A DNA stretch of 64,000 bases, taken from the NCBI RefSeq assembly GCF_005670685.2, contig NZ_CP062008.1, positions 4,836,001 through 4,900,000 of the forward strand, in the 5' to 3' direction. A program made the position numbers and the translations under genes. Origin of the DNA: Mycolicibacterium mucogenicum DSM 44124. GTDB lineage: Bacteria > Actinomycetota > Actinomycetes > Mycobacteriales > Mycobacteriaceae. The notes beneath the pieces were generated by a model. The model had not been told where the DNA came from. It was given only the letters and a program-made list of their open reading frames with translations, and did not search any database. This document shows positions 41,902 to 50,137 of this stretch, piece by piece (the first letter of the stretch is position 1; each line of letters opens with the position of its first letter).

Positions 41902-42291
41902 ATGGACATCCTCGCCAGCCGCATCCTGATCCGGCCCGTCGACTACGCGAAGTCGGTGGCCTTCTACCGCGACGCCATCGGCCTGGCCATCGCCCGCGAA
42001 TACGGTGCCGGCACAGTGTTTTACGCCGGGCAGTCGCTCATCGAGCTCGCCGGCCACGGCCGTGACGACGACGGCCCGACGGTGCCGTTCCCGGGGGCGC
42101 TGTGGCTGCAGGTGCGGGACGTCTACCAGACGCAGGCCGAGCTCGAGGCCCGCGGGGTGCCGATTTCCCGTGCGGCACAACAGGAGCCGTGGGGCCTGCA
42201 CGAACTGCATGTCACCGACCCCGACCAGGTCACCTTGATCTTCGTCCAGGTGCCCGACACCCACCCACTACGACGCGACACCCGGAGTTAG
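41902..42291 (+). CDS. Glyoxalase/VOC-family protein (Rv0546c-like)
   Basis: A 129-residue single vicinal-oxygen-chelate protein: ILIRPVDYAKSVAFYRDAIGLAI (~8-30), VFYAGQSLIELAG (~39-51), ALWLQVRDV and EPWGLHELHVTDPDQVTLIFVQ (~93-115). The glutamate and histidine positions could bind a divalent metal. Reaction unknown (glyoxalase, dioxygenase or antibiotic binding are all found in this fold). It is co-transcribed with the SDR upstream and ends in a hairpin that covers its stop codon. Confidence 0.88.
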   Translation: MDILASRILIRPVDYAKSVAFYRDAIGLAIAREYGAGTVFYAGQSLIELAGHGRDDDGPTVPFPGALWLQVRDVYQTQAELEARGVPISRAAQQEPWGLHELHVTDPDQVTLIFVQVPDTHPLRRDTRS

Positions 42292-42307
42292 CACTCCGGG
42301 TGTCGCG
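42274..42307. terminator. Convergent hairpin over the VOC gene stop
   Basis: Perfect 15-bp arms beginning CGCGACACCCGGAGT with a TAGC loop; the TAG stop of the VOC gene sits in the loop region. Confidence 0.75.
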
Positions 42308-42328
42308 GGTGGGGTGTGCTGCGGCGCG

Positions 42329-42637
42329 TCAGCGAGCCGGCGTCGCCAGCGGCCAGCCGACCGAGGCCAGCCGCGCGGACACCTGGTGGATGTCGTCAGC
42401 GCTGGGTTCCTGGTTGGTGACGTTCGCGATCGCGGCCTGAATCTCGGCCTCGGTGACGGGGCTCTCGCCGTCGTTGGTGCGCAGGATGGACCGCGCCGCC
42501 TCGACGACCTCGTCCTCCGTGAGCGAACGCTTGAGCAGGGCGAGCACCGGGTAGTAGTCCTTCGGCGGCACGCCGTCGGGGTATCCCGCCCGCAGCCACT
42601 TCAGGACGTTCTCGAACAATCCGTTGGATTCAGTCAT
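42329..42637 (-). CDS. DUF3349 protein (paralogue 1)
   Basis: A 102-residue small helical protein: VLKWLRAGYPDGVPPKDYYPVLALLKRSLTEDEVVEAA (~11-48) and a second unit DIHQVSARLASVGWPLATP. DUF3349 proteins are small actinobacterial proteins of unknown function. This is the third gene after pitA and a small membrane gene (10-base gap). A second DUF3349 gene lies at 44480, on the other side of pitA. Confidence 0.86.
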   Translation of the reverse strand: MTESNGLFENVLKWLRAGYPDGVPPKDYYPVLALLKRSLTEDEVVEAARSILRTNDGESPVTEAEIQAAIANVTNQEPSADDIHQVSARLASVGWPLATPAR

Positions 42638-42647
42638 GGCCGTCAGC

Positions 42648-42929
42648 TCACTTCTTCAGAAAGGGGAACAGGTCGACGCCGGTGTGGTGGATGATCGTCG
42701 ACCGGGTGATCCACAGGATCGCGGCCAGGACCACTGCTCCGACCAACACGAACAGCGCCAGACCGAGGTACTTGAGGACCGGGTTGGGCGCCGCGACCGT
42801 CCCGTCGGAGTGTTCGCCGCCGGCTCCGTTGGAGTAGGCGACCAGACCAGTCGCGAAGATCGCGGGCAGACCGGCGCCGAGGACCAGCCCCACGACGAGC
42901 ACCTTGAAGATGGCTTCCACGTAATTCAT
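42648..42929 (-). CDS. Small two-span membrane protein in the pitA operon (Rv0544c-like)
   Basis: 93 residues with two hydrophobic segments (~8-30 and ~52-74) joined by a Gly-rich loop (NGAGGEHSDG) and ending FPFLKK. It lies between pitA (32-base gap) and a DUF3349 gene, as Rv0544c does in M. tuberculosis. It may support the phosphate transporter; the function is not known. Confidence 0.82.
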   Translation of the reverse strand: MNYVEAIFKVLVVGLVLGAGLPAIFATGLVAYSNGAGGEHSDGTVAAPNPVLKYLGLALFVLVGAVVLAAILWITRSTIIHHTGVDLFPFLKK

Positions 42930-42961
42930 CAGTGATTCCTTCTGGTTCGGTTCGCGGGGAA

Positions 42962-44218
42962 TCAGACGCCGGCGGATTCGGGCGACTTGGCAGCGGCGTC
43001 ACGGACGTCGGCGGGCACCACGGAGTTGGTCGACGCGTCCCAGTCGGCGTTGACGTTGTTGTGGTCGACCTTCTGCTGCTGCGCACGCCAGTACATGAAG
43101 CCCGACAGCGCGACCAGGATGACGAAGATCGTGCCGTCGCCGACCAGCGCGGAACCGGTGGCGGACTTCAGGCCGTAGGACAGCCAGTACGACAGCGCAC
43201 CGACCAGCGCCGCGGCCGGCAGCGTGATCAGCCAGGCCATGGCCATACGTCCGGCGACGGCCCAGCGGACCGAGGCTCCCGGCTTGCCGACGCCACTGCC
43301 CAGGATCGAACCGGTGGCGACGTGGGTGGTCGACAGCGCCATGCCGGCGGCGCTGGAGCTCAGGATGATCGCGGCCGAGGACGCCTCGGCGGCCAGGCCC
43401 TGCGGGGACTCGATCTCGACGAGGCCCTTGCCCAGGGTGCGGATGACGCGCCAGCCGCCGATGTAGGTGCCCAGACCGATGGCCAGGGCGCAGGAGGCGA
43501 TGATCCAGAACGGCAGGCCGTCCTTCTTCACGTCGCCGGTCAGGTGGCCGGTGGTGATGAGGGCCAGGGCGATGACACCCATGGTCTTCTGCGCGTCGTT
43601 GGTGCCGTGGGACAGCGCGACGAGCGATGCGGTCGCGATCTGGCCCCAGCGGAAGCCTTCTTCCCGGCGCTTCTTGATGACGTTGCGCGTGATCCGGTAG
43701 ACCAGCCAGGTTCCGACGGCGGCCACGAGGCCCGCGATGAACGGGGCGGCGACGGCGGGGATCAGCACCTTCTGGATGACACCGGTCCAGTTGATGCCCG
43801 CGGTGCCGAGCGCGGCCAGGCCGGCACCGATCAGTCCGCCGAAGAGCGCGTGCGACGAGCTGGAAGGGATGCCGAACAGCCAGGTGAGGAGGTTCCACAG
43901 GATGCCGCCGATGAGGCCGGCGAAGATGATGGTGAGTCCGGTCGATGCGTCGATGGACTTCAGTAGGTGCCCGGACTTACTGTCCTGAATCTTCAGCACC
44001 GAGGTGGTGACGGTGACGGCGACCTCGACTGACAGGAACGCGCCGACCAAGTTCAGGACGCCGGCCAGCAGCACGGCGGTCTTGGGCTTCAGCGCGCCTG
44101 TGGCGATCGAGGTCGCCATGGCATTACCGGTATCGTGAAATCCATTCGTGAAGTCAAATGCCAGTGCTGTTGCGATCAACAGCACCAGGATGACTAGCTC
44201 TGCGCTCATGGCGCTCAT
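42962..44218 (-). CDS. pitA: Low-affinity inorganic phosphate transporter PitA
   Basis: 418 residues, about 10-12 membrane segments. The two PiT signatures are clear: LAFDFTNGFHDTGNAMATSI (~20-40) and ALSHGTNDAQKTMGVIALAL (~205-224), both with the conserved GxxDxxN/A-type polar cores. It carries phosphate, probably as metal-phosphate, by proton or sodium symport. The start is taken as ATG 44218; ATG 44209 is equally possible, and an open frame reaches 44257. Three GTTCA direct repeats lie about 77 bases upstream. Confidence 0.92.
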   Translation of the reverse strand: MSAMSAELVILVLLIATALAFDFTNGFHDTGNAMATSIATGALKPKTAVLLAGVLNLVGAFLSVEVAVTVTTSVLKIQDSKSGHLLKSIDASTGLTIIFAGLIGGILWNLLTWLFGIPSSSSHALFGGLIGAGLAALGTAGINWTGVIQKVLIPAVAAPFIAGLVAAVGTWLVYRITRNVIKKRREEGFRWGQIATASLVALSHGTNDAQKTMGVIALALITTGHLTGDVKKDGLPFWIIASCALAIGLGTYIGGWRVIRTLGKGLVEIESPQGLAAEASSAAIILSSSAAGMALSTTHVATGSILGSGVGKPGASVRWAVAGRMAMAWLITLPAAALVGALSYWLSYGLKSATGSALVGDGTIFVILVALSGFMYWRAQQQKVDHNNVNADWDASTNSVVPADVRDAAAKSPESAGV

Positions 44219-44294
44219 TCTGGTGTAACGGCGCCGTTTTTTGCGAGTTACAGCCACCCCGAAATCTGATGACGACCTGGCTCTTTCCAGTTCT

Positions 44295-44319
44295 GTTCAA
44301 TGTGTTCACTGAGTGTTCA
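44295..44319. promoter_or_regulatory. GTTCA direct repeats, candidate phosphate-response site
   Basis: GTTCA occurs at 44295, 44304 and 44315 (spacing 9 and 11) in the gap between pitA and the divergent DUF3349 gene. Direct GTTCA-type units of about 11 bases form PHO boxes for PhoP/RegX3-type response regulators in actinobacteria. The first spacing is off, so this is tentative. Confidence 0.42.
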
Positions 44320-44479
44320 TCGGCTCGTGAGGCGCGGTTCCACCGCCAACGCGCTGTTCAAGGACGTGAGGACTACCGTGTCGGTGTGCCCGCGGCCCGC
44401 GTCTACCGTTTCGGGGCGCAGGATTGCGGCAATCGATAGGGACGACGCTGGACGTCCCGGACCTGGAGGAGGTGACGTC

Positions 44480-44803
44480 ATGAACATTTTTCTCACCAAG
44501 ATCGTGGCGTGGCTGCAGGCCGGATATCCCGACGGCATCCCCGCCACCGACCGGGTGCCACTGTTGGCCTTGCTGTCCCGGCGCCTGACCAACGACGAGG
44601 TCAAGTCTGTCGCACGCGGGCTGATGAATCGTGGCGAATTCGATGACATCGACATCGGCGTGCTGATCACGCGCATCACCGATGAACTCCCCCGCGGCGA
44701 GGACGTCGAGCGCGTGCGTGCGCGGCTGGCCGCCAAAGGCTGGCCCCTCGACGACCCCCGCGACCCGGCCGACGGCGATCCCGGCGACGGAGGCGTGGCA
44801 TAG
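44480..44803 (+). CDS. DUF3349 protein (paralogue 2, Rv0543c-like)
   Basis: 107 residues: NIFLTKIVAWLQAGYPDGIPATDRVPLLALLSRRLTNDEV (~2-41), a second half EDVERVRARLAAKGWPLDDPRD, then an Asp/Gly tail. The ATG at 44480 is preceded by GGAGGAGG. It shares the AGYPDG(V/I)P and VLALL/LLALL cores with the protein at 42329. The menE reading frame opens around its stop codon, so the two are probably co-transcribed, as Rv0543c-Rv0542c are. Confidence 0.87.
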   Translation: MNIFLTKIVAWLQAGYPDGIPATDRVPLLALLSRRLTNDEVKSVARGLMNRGEFDDIDIGVLITRITDELPRGEDVERVRARLAAKGWPLDDPRDPADGDPGDGGVA

Positions 44804-44850
44804 CTGTTCTGCACCCGGTCGCCGTCGGATCCGGCGACGCGGCCCTCGCC

Positions 44851-45948
44851 TTGATCCCCGCGCTGGCCCAGGCCCTCGACGGCCGCGGCGCGCTGCTGCC
44901 GGTGCCGGCCGACGATGACCGCCAGGCCACGTTGCTGACGGAGACGTTGCGGGCCGGCGAAGCCGTCGACGACGACGTGGCCCTGGTGGTCTCGACGTCG
45001 GGTTCCACCGGAATCCCCAAGGGCGCCTTGCTTTCCGCGTCGGCGTTGCATGCCAGCGCCGACGCCACGCACGACCGGCTCGGCGGCCCCGGCCGCTGGC
45101 TGCTGGCGCTGCCCGCCTACCACGTCGCCGGAGTGCAGGTCCTGGTGCGGAGCCTGCGCGCCGGCACCACGCCCGTCGCTCTGGACCCGGGTTTCGACGT
45201 CAGCGAACTACCTTCTGCCGTAGGCGCTTTGGGTCCCGGCCGGCGCTACACGTCCCTGGTTTCAGTACAGCTGGCGAAGATCCTGGCCGATCCCGCCGCG
45301 ACCGAGGCGCTGGCCGAACTGGACTCCGTCTTGATCGGCGGCGGCCCCATGCCGCCCGGGCTCGGCGAAAAAGCCACGGCCGCAGGCATTTCCGTGGTCC
45401 GCACCTACGGGATGAGCGAAACCTGCGGCGGCTGCGTCTATGACGGCACACCGTTGCACGGGGTCCGGCTGCGCATCGACGACACCGGCCGAATCTCGTT
45501 GGGCGGTCCCACGCTGGCGTCGGGTTACCGGAACCCCGTCGACCCGTCGCCGTTCTCCGATGGCTGGTTCGTCACCGATGACATTGGCGCCGTGGATGAT
45601 TCGGGCGTGCTGCGGGTACTGGGCCGCATCGACGACGCCATCGCCACCGGTGGCCTGAAAGTGCTGCCCGCGCTCGTCGAGGCGGCCCTGGCCGGCCATC
45701 CGGCCATCGCCGAATGCGCCGTGTTCGGCGTGCCCGACGAACGGCTGGGCCAGCGGGTGGCCGTCGCCGTCGTGCTACATCCGGGTGTAGCCGCACCCAC
45801 CGTCGCTGACCTGCGGGAACACGTCAGCGCCACGCTGGCCGCCACCGCCGCCCCACGTGAAGTGCACGTGGTCGCCGAACTCCCCCGCCGCGGGATCGGC
45901 AAGCTGGATCGGCGGGCGCTGACGCTGCAGTACCAGAAAAACGCCTGA
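44851..45948 (+). CDS. menE: o-Succinylbenzoate-CoA ligase MenE
   Basis: An ANL-family enzyme of 365 residues from the TTG at 44851. The P-loop is LVVSTSGSTGIPKGALL (~45-61), with LPAYHVAGVQVL, RTYGMSETCGGCVYDG (~183-198), GWFVTDDIG and RRGIGKLDRRAL (lysine near the end). It is short for an ANL ligase, as mycobacterial MenE is. The frame upstream of 44851 (from about 44806) still reads like protein (VLHPVAVGSGDAALA) but has no ATG, GTG or TTG, so the true start may be a rare codon near 44800-44809, beside the preceding stop. Confidence 0.88.
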   Translation: MIPALAQALDGRGALLPVPADDDRQATLLTETLRAGEAVDDDVALVVSTSGSTGIPKGALLSASALHASADATHDRLGGPGRWLLALPAYHVAGVQVLVRSLRAGTTPVALDPGFDVSELPSAVGALGPGRRYTSLVSVQLAKILADPAATEALAELDSVLIGGGPMPPGLGEKATAAGISVVRTYGMSETCGGCVYDGTPLHGVRLRIDDTGRISLGGPTLASGYRNPVDPSPFSDGWFVTDDIGAVDDSGVLRVLGRIDDAIATGGLKVLPALVEAALAGHPAIAECAVFGVPDERLGQRVAVAVVLHPGVAAPTVADLREHVSATLAATAAPREVHVVAELPRRGIGKLDRRALTLQYQKNA

Positions 45949-46045
45949 TCGGCCCGTGATGCCGGTCACAGCATCGGCGCTTGATTCGGTGGCGGGCCCG
46001 GCTCTCTGGGACCCTGGAACGCGGACCGGAAGAGTTGGAGTTTCC

Positions 46046-47788
46046 ATGCCTGCCCACAGACAGTCTGACAACCATCCTGCGGTGACCGCCCTGACCTGGT
46101 CAGGAGGCGTGCTGGCCTGGCTCGTGGCCGCCGCCGTCGCAACCCCGTCCACCGGTCTGTCACTGGCCGTCGTGCTGCCCGTGACCCTGATTTTCGGTGC
46201 GCTGGTGGTCGTGGCCATCCGCAGCACCGTCGCCAGCGCCCGCGGCACCGCCGTCCGGGTCGCCCTGGCCGTCGCGATCGGCCTCCTGGTCGGCGAACTG
46301 GCCGCGATGACGCTGTTCAGCAATGCCATCACCCAGCGCATGGACGCCCAGGCCGCAGCCCGCGCCGCGGCCACGCCCGCGGTGGCCACCGCGCAGGGCC
46401 AGCTGGACGCGCTGCGTGCCGGTCGCAGCGCACTCGACGCGGCCGTCGACTCCGCCCGGCAGCGTCGTGACGACGCCCAGGTCGTGGCCCGCTGCGAATA
46501 CCACCCGACGCCGTCGTGCGCCCAGCAGCCGGTCACCGGCGTGCCCGGCGACGGCCAGATCACCCAGAACACCCAGGACATCCTCGAGCACGACCAGCGT
46601 GAGCTCGATGCCGCGCTGGCGGCCCGGGGCGAGCAGGCACCGACCCTCGACGCGCGGATCGCCGGCGCCGAGCACGCTGTCACGGCCGCACGCGACGCGG
46701 CCGGCGCCGGCGCGGACCGTGGCTTCGGCGCACGGTGGGTCGCGATGAACGGCTACACCATCGAGACGCCCGCCGCGCTGGTGGCGCGCATCGCCGTCGT
46801 CGGCGTCTGCTTACTGCTCTACCTGCTGCCGATGCTGCTGCACGCCCGGCAGGACCGGACGCTGCGTGAGCGCCACGACGAGTCCCGGCTGCGGGCCGAG
46901 CTGCGCGCCGAGACCGCCATAGCCGTCAAGCAGGCCGAGGTGCGGGCCGAAGCCGAGATTCTGAAGGCCGAACACCAGTTGGCCGCCATGAAGCTCGCGC
47001 TCGAAACCGACGCCGAGATCAATCGCGAATACCACCGCCAGCGCGTGGCCGGCCTCAATCCGCTGGCCCTCACCGGTGAGCCGGCGCAGCCCGCGCTCGC
47101 GGCCCCCACCGCCGAGGTGCTGCGGCCGTCCGATTCGCAGCCGCAGCCCATGTACTCGGACTGGGACGAACTCATGGCGTTCCCGGACCCGCAGCGACGT
47201 TCCTTGAACGCCGCCCCCGCGCCGGAGCCCGAACCGGCCGACGCGCCGGCCGAACCGGCCGCCACGGCCGAACTGGTCCCGATCGGCGACCAGCCGGCCG
47301 ACAACCTGCCGGCGCAGGCGACCTCCCAGCCCGCCGGCGGCCTGGCGCTGCCGCAACTGCCCGACCTCACCAAGGTCGCCGCTCGCCTGCTGCGTCCGCT
47401 GATGGCGCCCGTCGCACCGGTGGTGGACCGCGTCATCGACACGTCGGTGCAGCAGCTGCGCTCGGCGCAGAAGGTCATCGAAGAGTTCGAGGAGATCACC
47501 TTCACGCTGCGCCGGACGTCCCGGACGACGGTGACCGAGAACGAGCACGAGCAGTCGTCGGGCCCGCGCGCCGCGGACCAGGGCCAGGCGCTCGGAGCGG
47601 GCCAGGGCGTCCACCCGCGCGTCGAACCCCAGTGGGCCGCACCGCAGATGAACGCGACGTTCGCACCGACCACGCCGCTGCGGAGCGCCGACCCGTACAC
47701 CGCGCTCGACGGCACCGACACCACGATCATCGACGCCGCCGACGAGCGCCGTCAGCTCAAGGAAGGCCGCCGCGCCATCGAGCCGTAA
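46046..47788 (+). CDS. DUF4407-family membrane protein
   Basis: 580 residues. Membrane segments lie at ~18-40, ~45-60, ~75-95 and ~250-275. Between the third and fourth is an extracytoplasmic, Ala-rich coiled-coil-like region (AQGQLDALRAGRSALDAAVDSARQ). After the fourth, a long cytosolic helical stretch (RDRTLRERHDESRLRAELRAETAI) leads to a Pro/Ala-rich disordered tail. The layout fits DUF4407, whose function is unknown. The ATG at 46046 has GGAG nine bases upstream; an earlier in-frame start at 45956 overlaps the region after menE. Confidence 0.8.
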   Translation: MPAHRQSDNHPAVTALTWSGGVLAWLVAAAVATPSTGLSLAVVLPVTLIFGALVVVAIRSTVASARGTAVRVALAVAIGLLVGELAAMTLFSNAITQRMDAQAAARAAATPAVATAQGQLDALRAGRSALDAAVDSARQRRDDAQVVARCEYHPTPSCAQQPVTGVPGDGQITQNTQDILEHDQRELDAALAARGEQAPTLDARIAGAEHAVTAARDAAGAGADRGFGARWVAMNGYTIETPAALVARIAVVGVCLLLYLLPMLLHARQDRTLRERHDESRLRAELRAETAIAVKQAEVRAEAEILKAEHQLAAMKLALETDAEINREYHRQRVAGLNPLALTGEPAQPALAAPTAEVLRPSDSQPQPMYSDWDELMAFPDPQRRSLNAAPAPEPEPADAPAEPAATAELVPIGDQPADNLPAQATSQPAGGLALPQLPDLTKVAARLLRPLMAPVAPVVDRVIDTSVQQLRSAQKVIEEFEEITFTLRRTSRTTVTENEHEQSSGPRAADQGQALGAGQGVHPRVEPQWAAPQMNATFAPTTPLRSADPYTALDGTDTTIIDAADERRQLKEGRRAIEP

Positions 47789-47792
47789 CCCG

Positions 47793-47845
47793 GGGATTTG
47801 TGCACGATTTTCCGCGCCTCGCGCGGAAAATCGTGCACAAATCCC
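47793..47845. terminator. 53-bp convergent hairpin, second copy of the 17183 element
   Basis: 24-bp arms identical to those at 17183-17235; only the 5-base loop differs. It touches the stop codon of the nitronate monooxygenase gene. Confidence 0.78.
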
Positions 47846-48960
47846 TAGGGCAGCGAGCGGTTCAGGCGCTCGGTGGCGGCGAGGTAGTCCTCGATGAACT
47901 CGCGGACTACCTCGCGGGCGGGCTTGACCTTGTTCATCAGGCCGACGCCCTGGCCGACGAAGTAGGTCGCCAGCTGCTGGGCGCCCGGATGCCCTTGGGC
48001 GGCCAGTCGGTCGATGCGCCGGATCACCGGCTCGCTCAGCATGTTCTGCAGCGGCAGCGGAAGTGGCTTGCGGCCACCGTCTTTCGGCGCCCAGGCATCC
48101 GTCCAATCCGAAACCAGCTGGCGTGCGGGCTTTCCGGTGCGGCCCGCCGACCGCACGGTGTCACGTGACGTGGCGGCCAGCATCTTCTGCTTGGTGGCCG
48201 GCGCGGTCTCGGCCTCCTCGGTGGTCAGCCACACCGAACCGGTCCAGGCCCCAGCGGCGCCCAGCGCGACCGCCGCGGCCATCTGCCGACCGGTGACGAT
48301 GCCGCCCGCCGCCAGCACGGGAACCGAATCATCAATGGCCTCAATCACTTCCGGTACCACGACAAGCGTCGAGACCTCACCGCAGTGCCCACCGGCCTCG
48401 GTGCCCTGCGCGACGATGAGGTCGACCCCGGCTGCCACCTGCTTGACGGCGTGCTCCTTGGCACCGACCAGCGCGGCCACCGGAATCCCCCGCTCGCGGC
48501 CCGCCTCGATCATGTAATCCGGCGGCACCCCAAGGGCATTGGCGATCAGTTTGATGGGGTGGCTCAACGCCACGTCGAGCAGGTCGTGCCCGGTGTTGCC
48601 GGACAGCACCGACCCGCCGGTACGGACCCGTCCCTCGGGCTCGATGCCATGGTCGATCAGCAGTTGGGTGACGAATTCCCGGTATTCCGAAGGGATTCGG
48701 TCGGCCAGCTGGCCGTCGGACAGGTTCTCGCCCTTGCCCTCGAATTTCGCCGGGACGATGATGTCCGCACCGTAGGGCCGGCCGCCGACGTGATCGTCGA
48801 TCCAGGCGAGTTCCCGGTCGAGCTGCTCGGGGGTGTACGCCGTCGCGCCCAGCACGCCGAAACCACCGGCGTTGGTGACGGCGGCGACCACGTCGCGGCA
48901 ATGGCTGAAGGCGAAGAGCGGAAAGTCGATGCCGAGCTGTTCGCAGATGCGGGAAGTCAC
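47845..48960 (-). CDS. Nitronate monooxygenase-like FMN enzyme
   Basis: A 371-residue TIM-barrel flavoprotein of the 2-nitropropane dioxygenase family: FPLFAFSHCRDVVAAVTNAGGFGVLGATAYTPEQLD (~13-48), VDLIVAQGTEAGGHCGEVSTLVVVPEV (~178-204), LAAGGIVTGRQMAAAVALGAAGAWTGSVWL (~215-245). The catalytic histidine region GGHCG is present. It should oxidise nitronates such as propionate-3-nitronate, or a related substrate. Single gene, ending at the shared hairpin. Confidence 0.9.
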   Translation of the reverse strand: MTSRICEQLGIDFPLFAFSHCRDVVAAVTNAGGFGVLGATAYTPEQLDRELAWIDDHVGGRPYGADIIVPAKFEGKGENLSDGQLADRIPSEYREFVTQLLIDHGIEPEGRVRTGGSVLSGNTGHDLLDVALSHPIKLIANALGVPPDYMIEAGRERGIPVAALVGAKEHAVKQVAAGVDLIVAQGTEAGGHCGEVSTLVVVPEVIEAIDDSVPVLAAGGIVTGRQMAAAVALGAAGAWTGSVWLTTEEAETAPATKQKMLAATSRDTVRSAGRTGKPARQLVSDWTDAWAPKDGGRKPLPLPLQNMLSEPVIRRIDRLAAQGHPGAQQLATYFVGQGVGLMNKVKPAREVVREFIEDYLAATERLNRSLP

Positions 48961-49009
48961 CCCGTCAGTTTTGCCACCCCGACTTGACGGGTGTCAATAG
49001 CCGACCCGG

Positions 49010-49786
49010 TCAGGGCAGCTCAAACGGCAGCTTCACCCCGGCGTGGGCCAGACAGTGAGTGCAGGTCCGTTCGGCCGGGACGGTCGCGAGGGCCTGCTGC
49101 ACCAGGGCCTTGAACATCGGGGTGTTCCGCTCGAACTCCGCGAACACGTCGACGGTGGTGACGCCGGCCCCGGCCTCGATGCCCGCGTCCAGATCGGTCA
49201 CCAAAGCGATTGCCGCATAACACATCTCGAGTTCCCGGGCCAGCACGGCCTCGGGGTAGCCGGTCATGTTCACCAGCGTGAACCCCTGGGTCGCGAACCA
49301 CTGGCTCTCGGCGCGGGTGGAGAACCGGGGCCCCTGGATGACCACCATGGTGCCGCCGTCGATGACGCCCGGTTGCTCGGCCGCGACGGCGCGCAGCGTC
49401 GGGCAGTACGGATCGGCGAAGCCGACGTGGATGCCGCCGGCGTCGAAGTAGGTGTCCTCACGGCTGCGGGTGCGGTCCACCAGCTGGTCCGGCACGACCA
49501 CGGCACCGGGTCCGAGGTCCGCGGTGAGGCTGCCGACGGCGCACGGGGCGAAAATCCGGCGCACCCCGAGCTTGCGCAGCGCCCACATGTTGGCCCGGTA
49601 CGGCACCGTGTGCGGCGAGTACTCGTGCTTGAGCCCGTGCCGTGGCAGGAACGCCACCTCGTGTCCGCCGACGGCCCCGATGGTCACCGGCGCGCTCGGC
49701 GCGCCGTAGGGCGTGTCGACGGTGACGGTGCGCGCGTCGTCCCCGAAGAACGTGTAGAAACCGCTACCGCCGATGACTCCCAGCAT
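49010..49786 (-). CDS. S-Methyl-5'-thioadenosine phosphorylase
   Basis: 258 residues of the PNP/MTAP family (Rv0535-like): LGVIGGSGFYTFF (2-14), FLPRHGLKHEYSPHTVPYRANMWAL (~46-70), VIQGPRFSTRAESQWF (~150) and VNMTGYPEAVLARELEMCYA (~170). It phosphorolyses methylthioadenosine to adenine and methylthioribose-1-phosphate for salvage. The methionine in NMTGYPE is typical of MTAP; inosine or guanosine phosphorylase activity cannot be excluded. It follows a small hypothetical gene by 7 bases on the same strand. Confidence 0.9.
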   Translation of the reverse strand: MLGVIGGSGFYTFFGDDARTVTVDTPYGAPSAPVTIGAVGGHEVAFLPRHGLKHEYSPHTVPYRANMWALRKLGVRRIFAPCAVGSLTADLGPGAVVVPDQLVDRTRSREDTYFDAGGIHVGFADPYCPTLRAVAAEQPGVIDGGTMVVIQGPRFSTRAESQWFATQGFTLVNMTGYPEAVLARELEMCYAAIALVTDLDAGIEAGAGVTTVDVFAEFERNTPMFKALVQQALATVPAERTCTHCLAHAGVKLPFELP

Positions 49787-49793
49787 CCAACGA

Positions 49794-50102
49794 CTATTCG
49801 GCGTCGGTCTTGGGAGCTTCCGTCGTCTCCGGCGTCACGGCCGTGACGGGCGTCGGCGCGGGCGCCGCCACGTCGTCGTCCTCGATATCCTCGGCCTCGT
49901 CCTGTTCCAGCTGCGCGCGGGCCCGCCGGGCGCCGTCACGGATCTCGAATGCGTCGGTGGCCAGGGCACCGATGGAGCTCGCCACGTCCTTGACGGCGGT
50001 GACGACGATGTTCATGACCTCGCCGACGGTGCCTGCGACGGCTTCGACGGATTCCTGCACGACATCTTTGCGAATCTCGTTCTTGCTGAGCCGATCCTTC
50101 AT
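49794..50102 (-). CDS. Small hypothetical protein upstream of MTA phosphorylase
   Basis: 102 residues: a helical N-terminal part (KDRLSKNEIRKDVVQESVEAVAGTVGEVMNIVV, then RARAQLEQDEAEDIEDDD) and a Pro/Thr/Ala-rich acidic tail. One weakly hydrophobic stretch (~25-50) may be amphipathic rather than a true span. I do not recognise a family. It starts 35 bases from the divergent menA and is followed after 7 bases by the phosphorylase gene, so the two are probably co-transcribed. Confidence 0.75.
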   Translation of the reverse strand: MKDRLSKNEIRKDVVQESVEAVAGTVGEVMNIVVTAVKDVASSIGALATDAFEIRDGARRARAQLEQDEAEDIEDDDVAAPAPTPVTAVTPETTEAPKTDAE

Positions 50103-50137
50103 GCCGATAAGTGTAGGGGCGTGGGACGATTGCGCGC

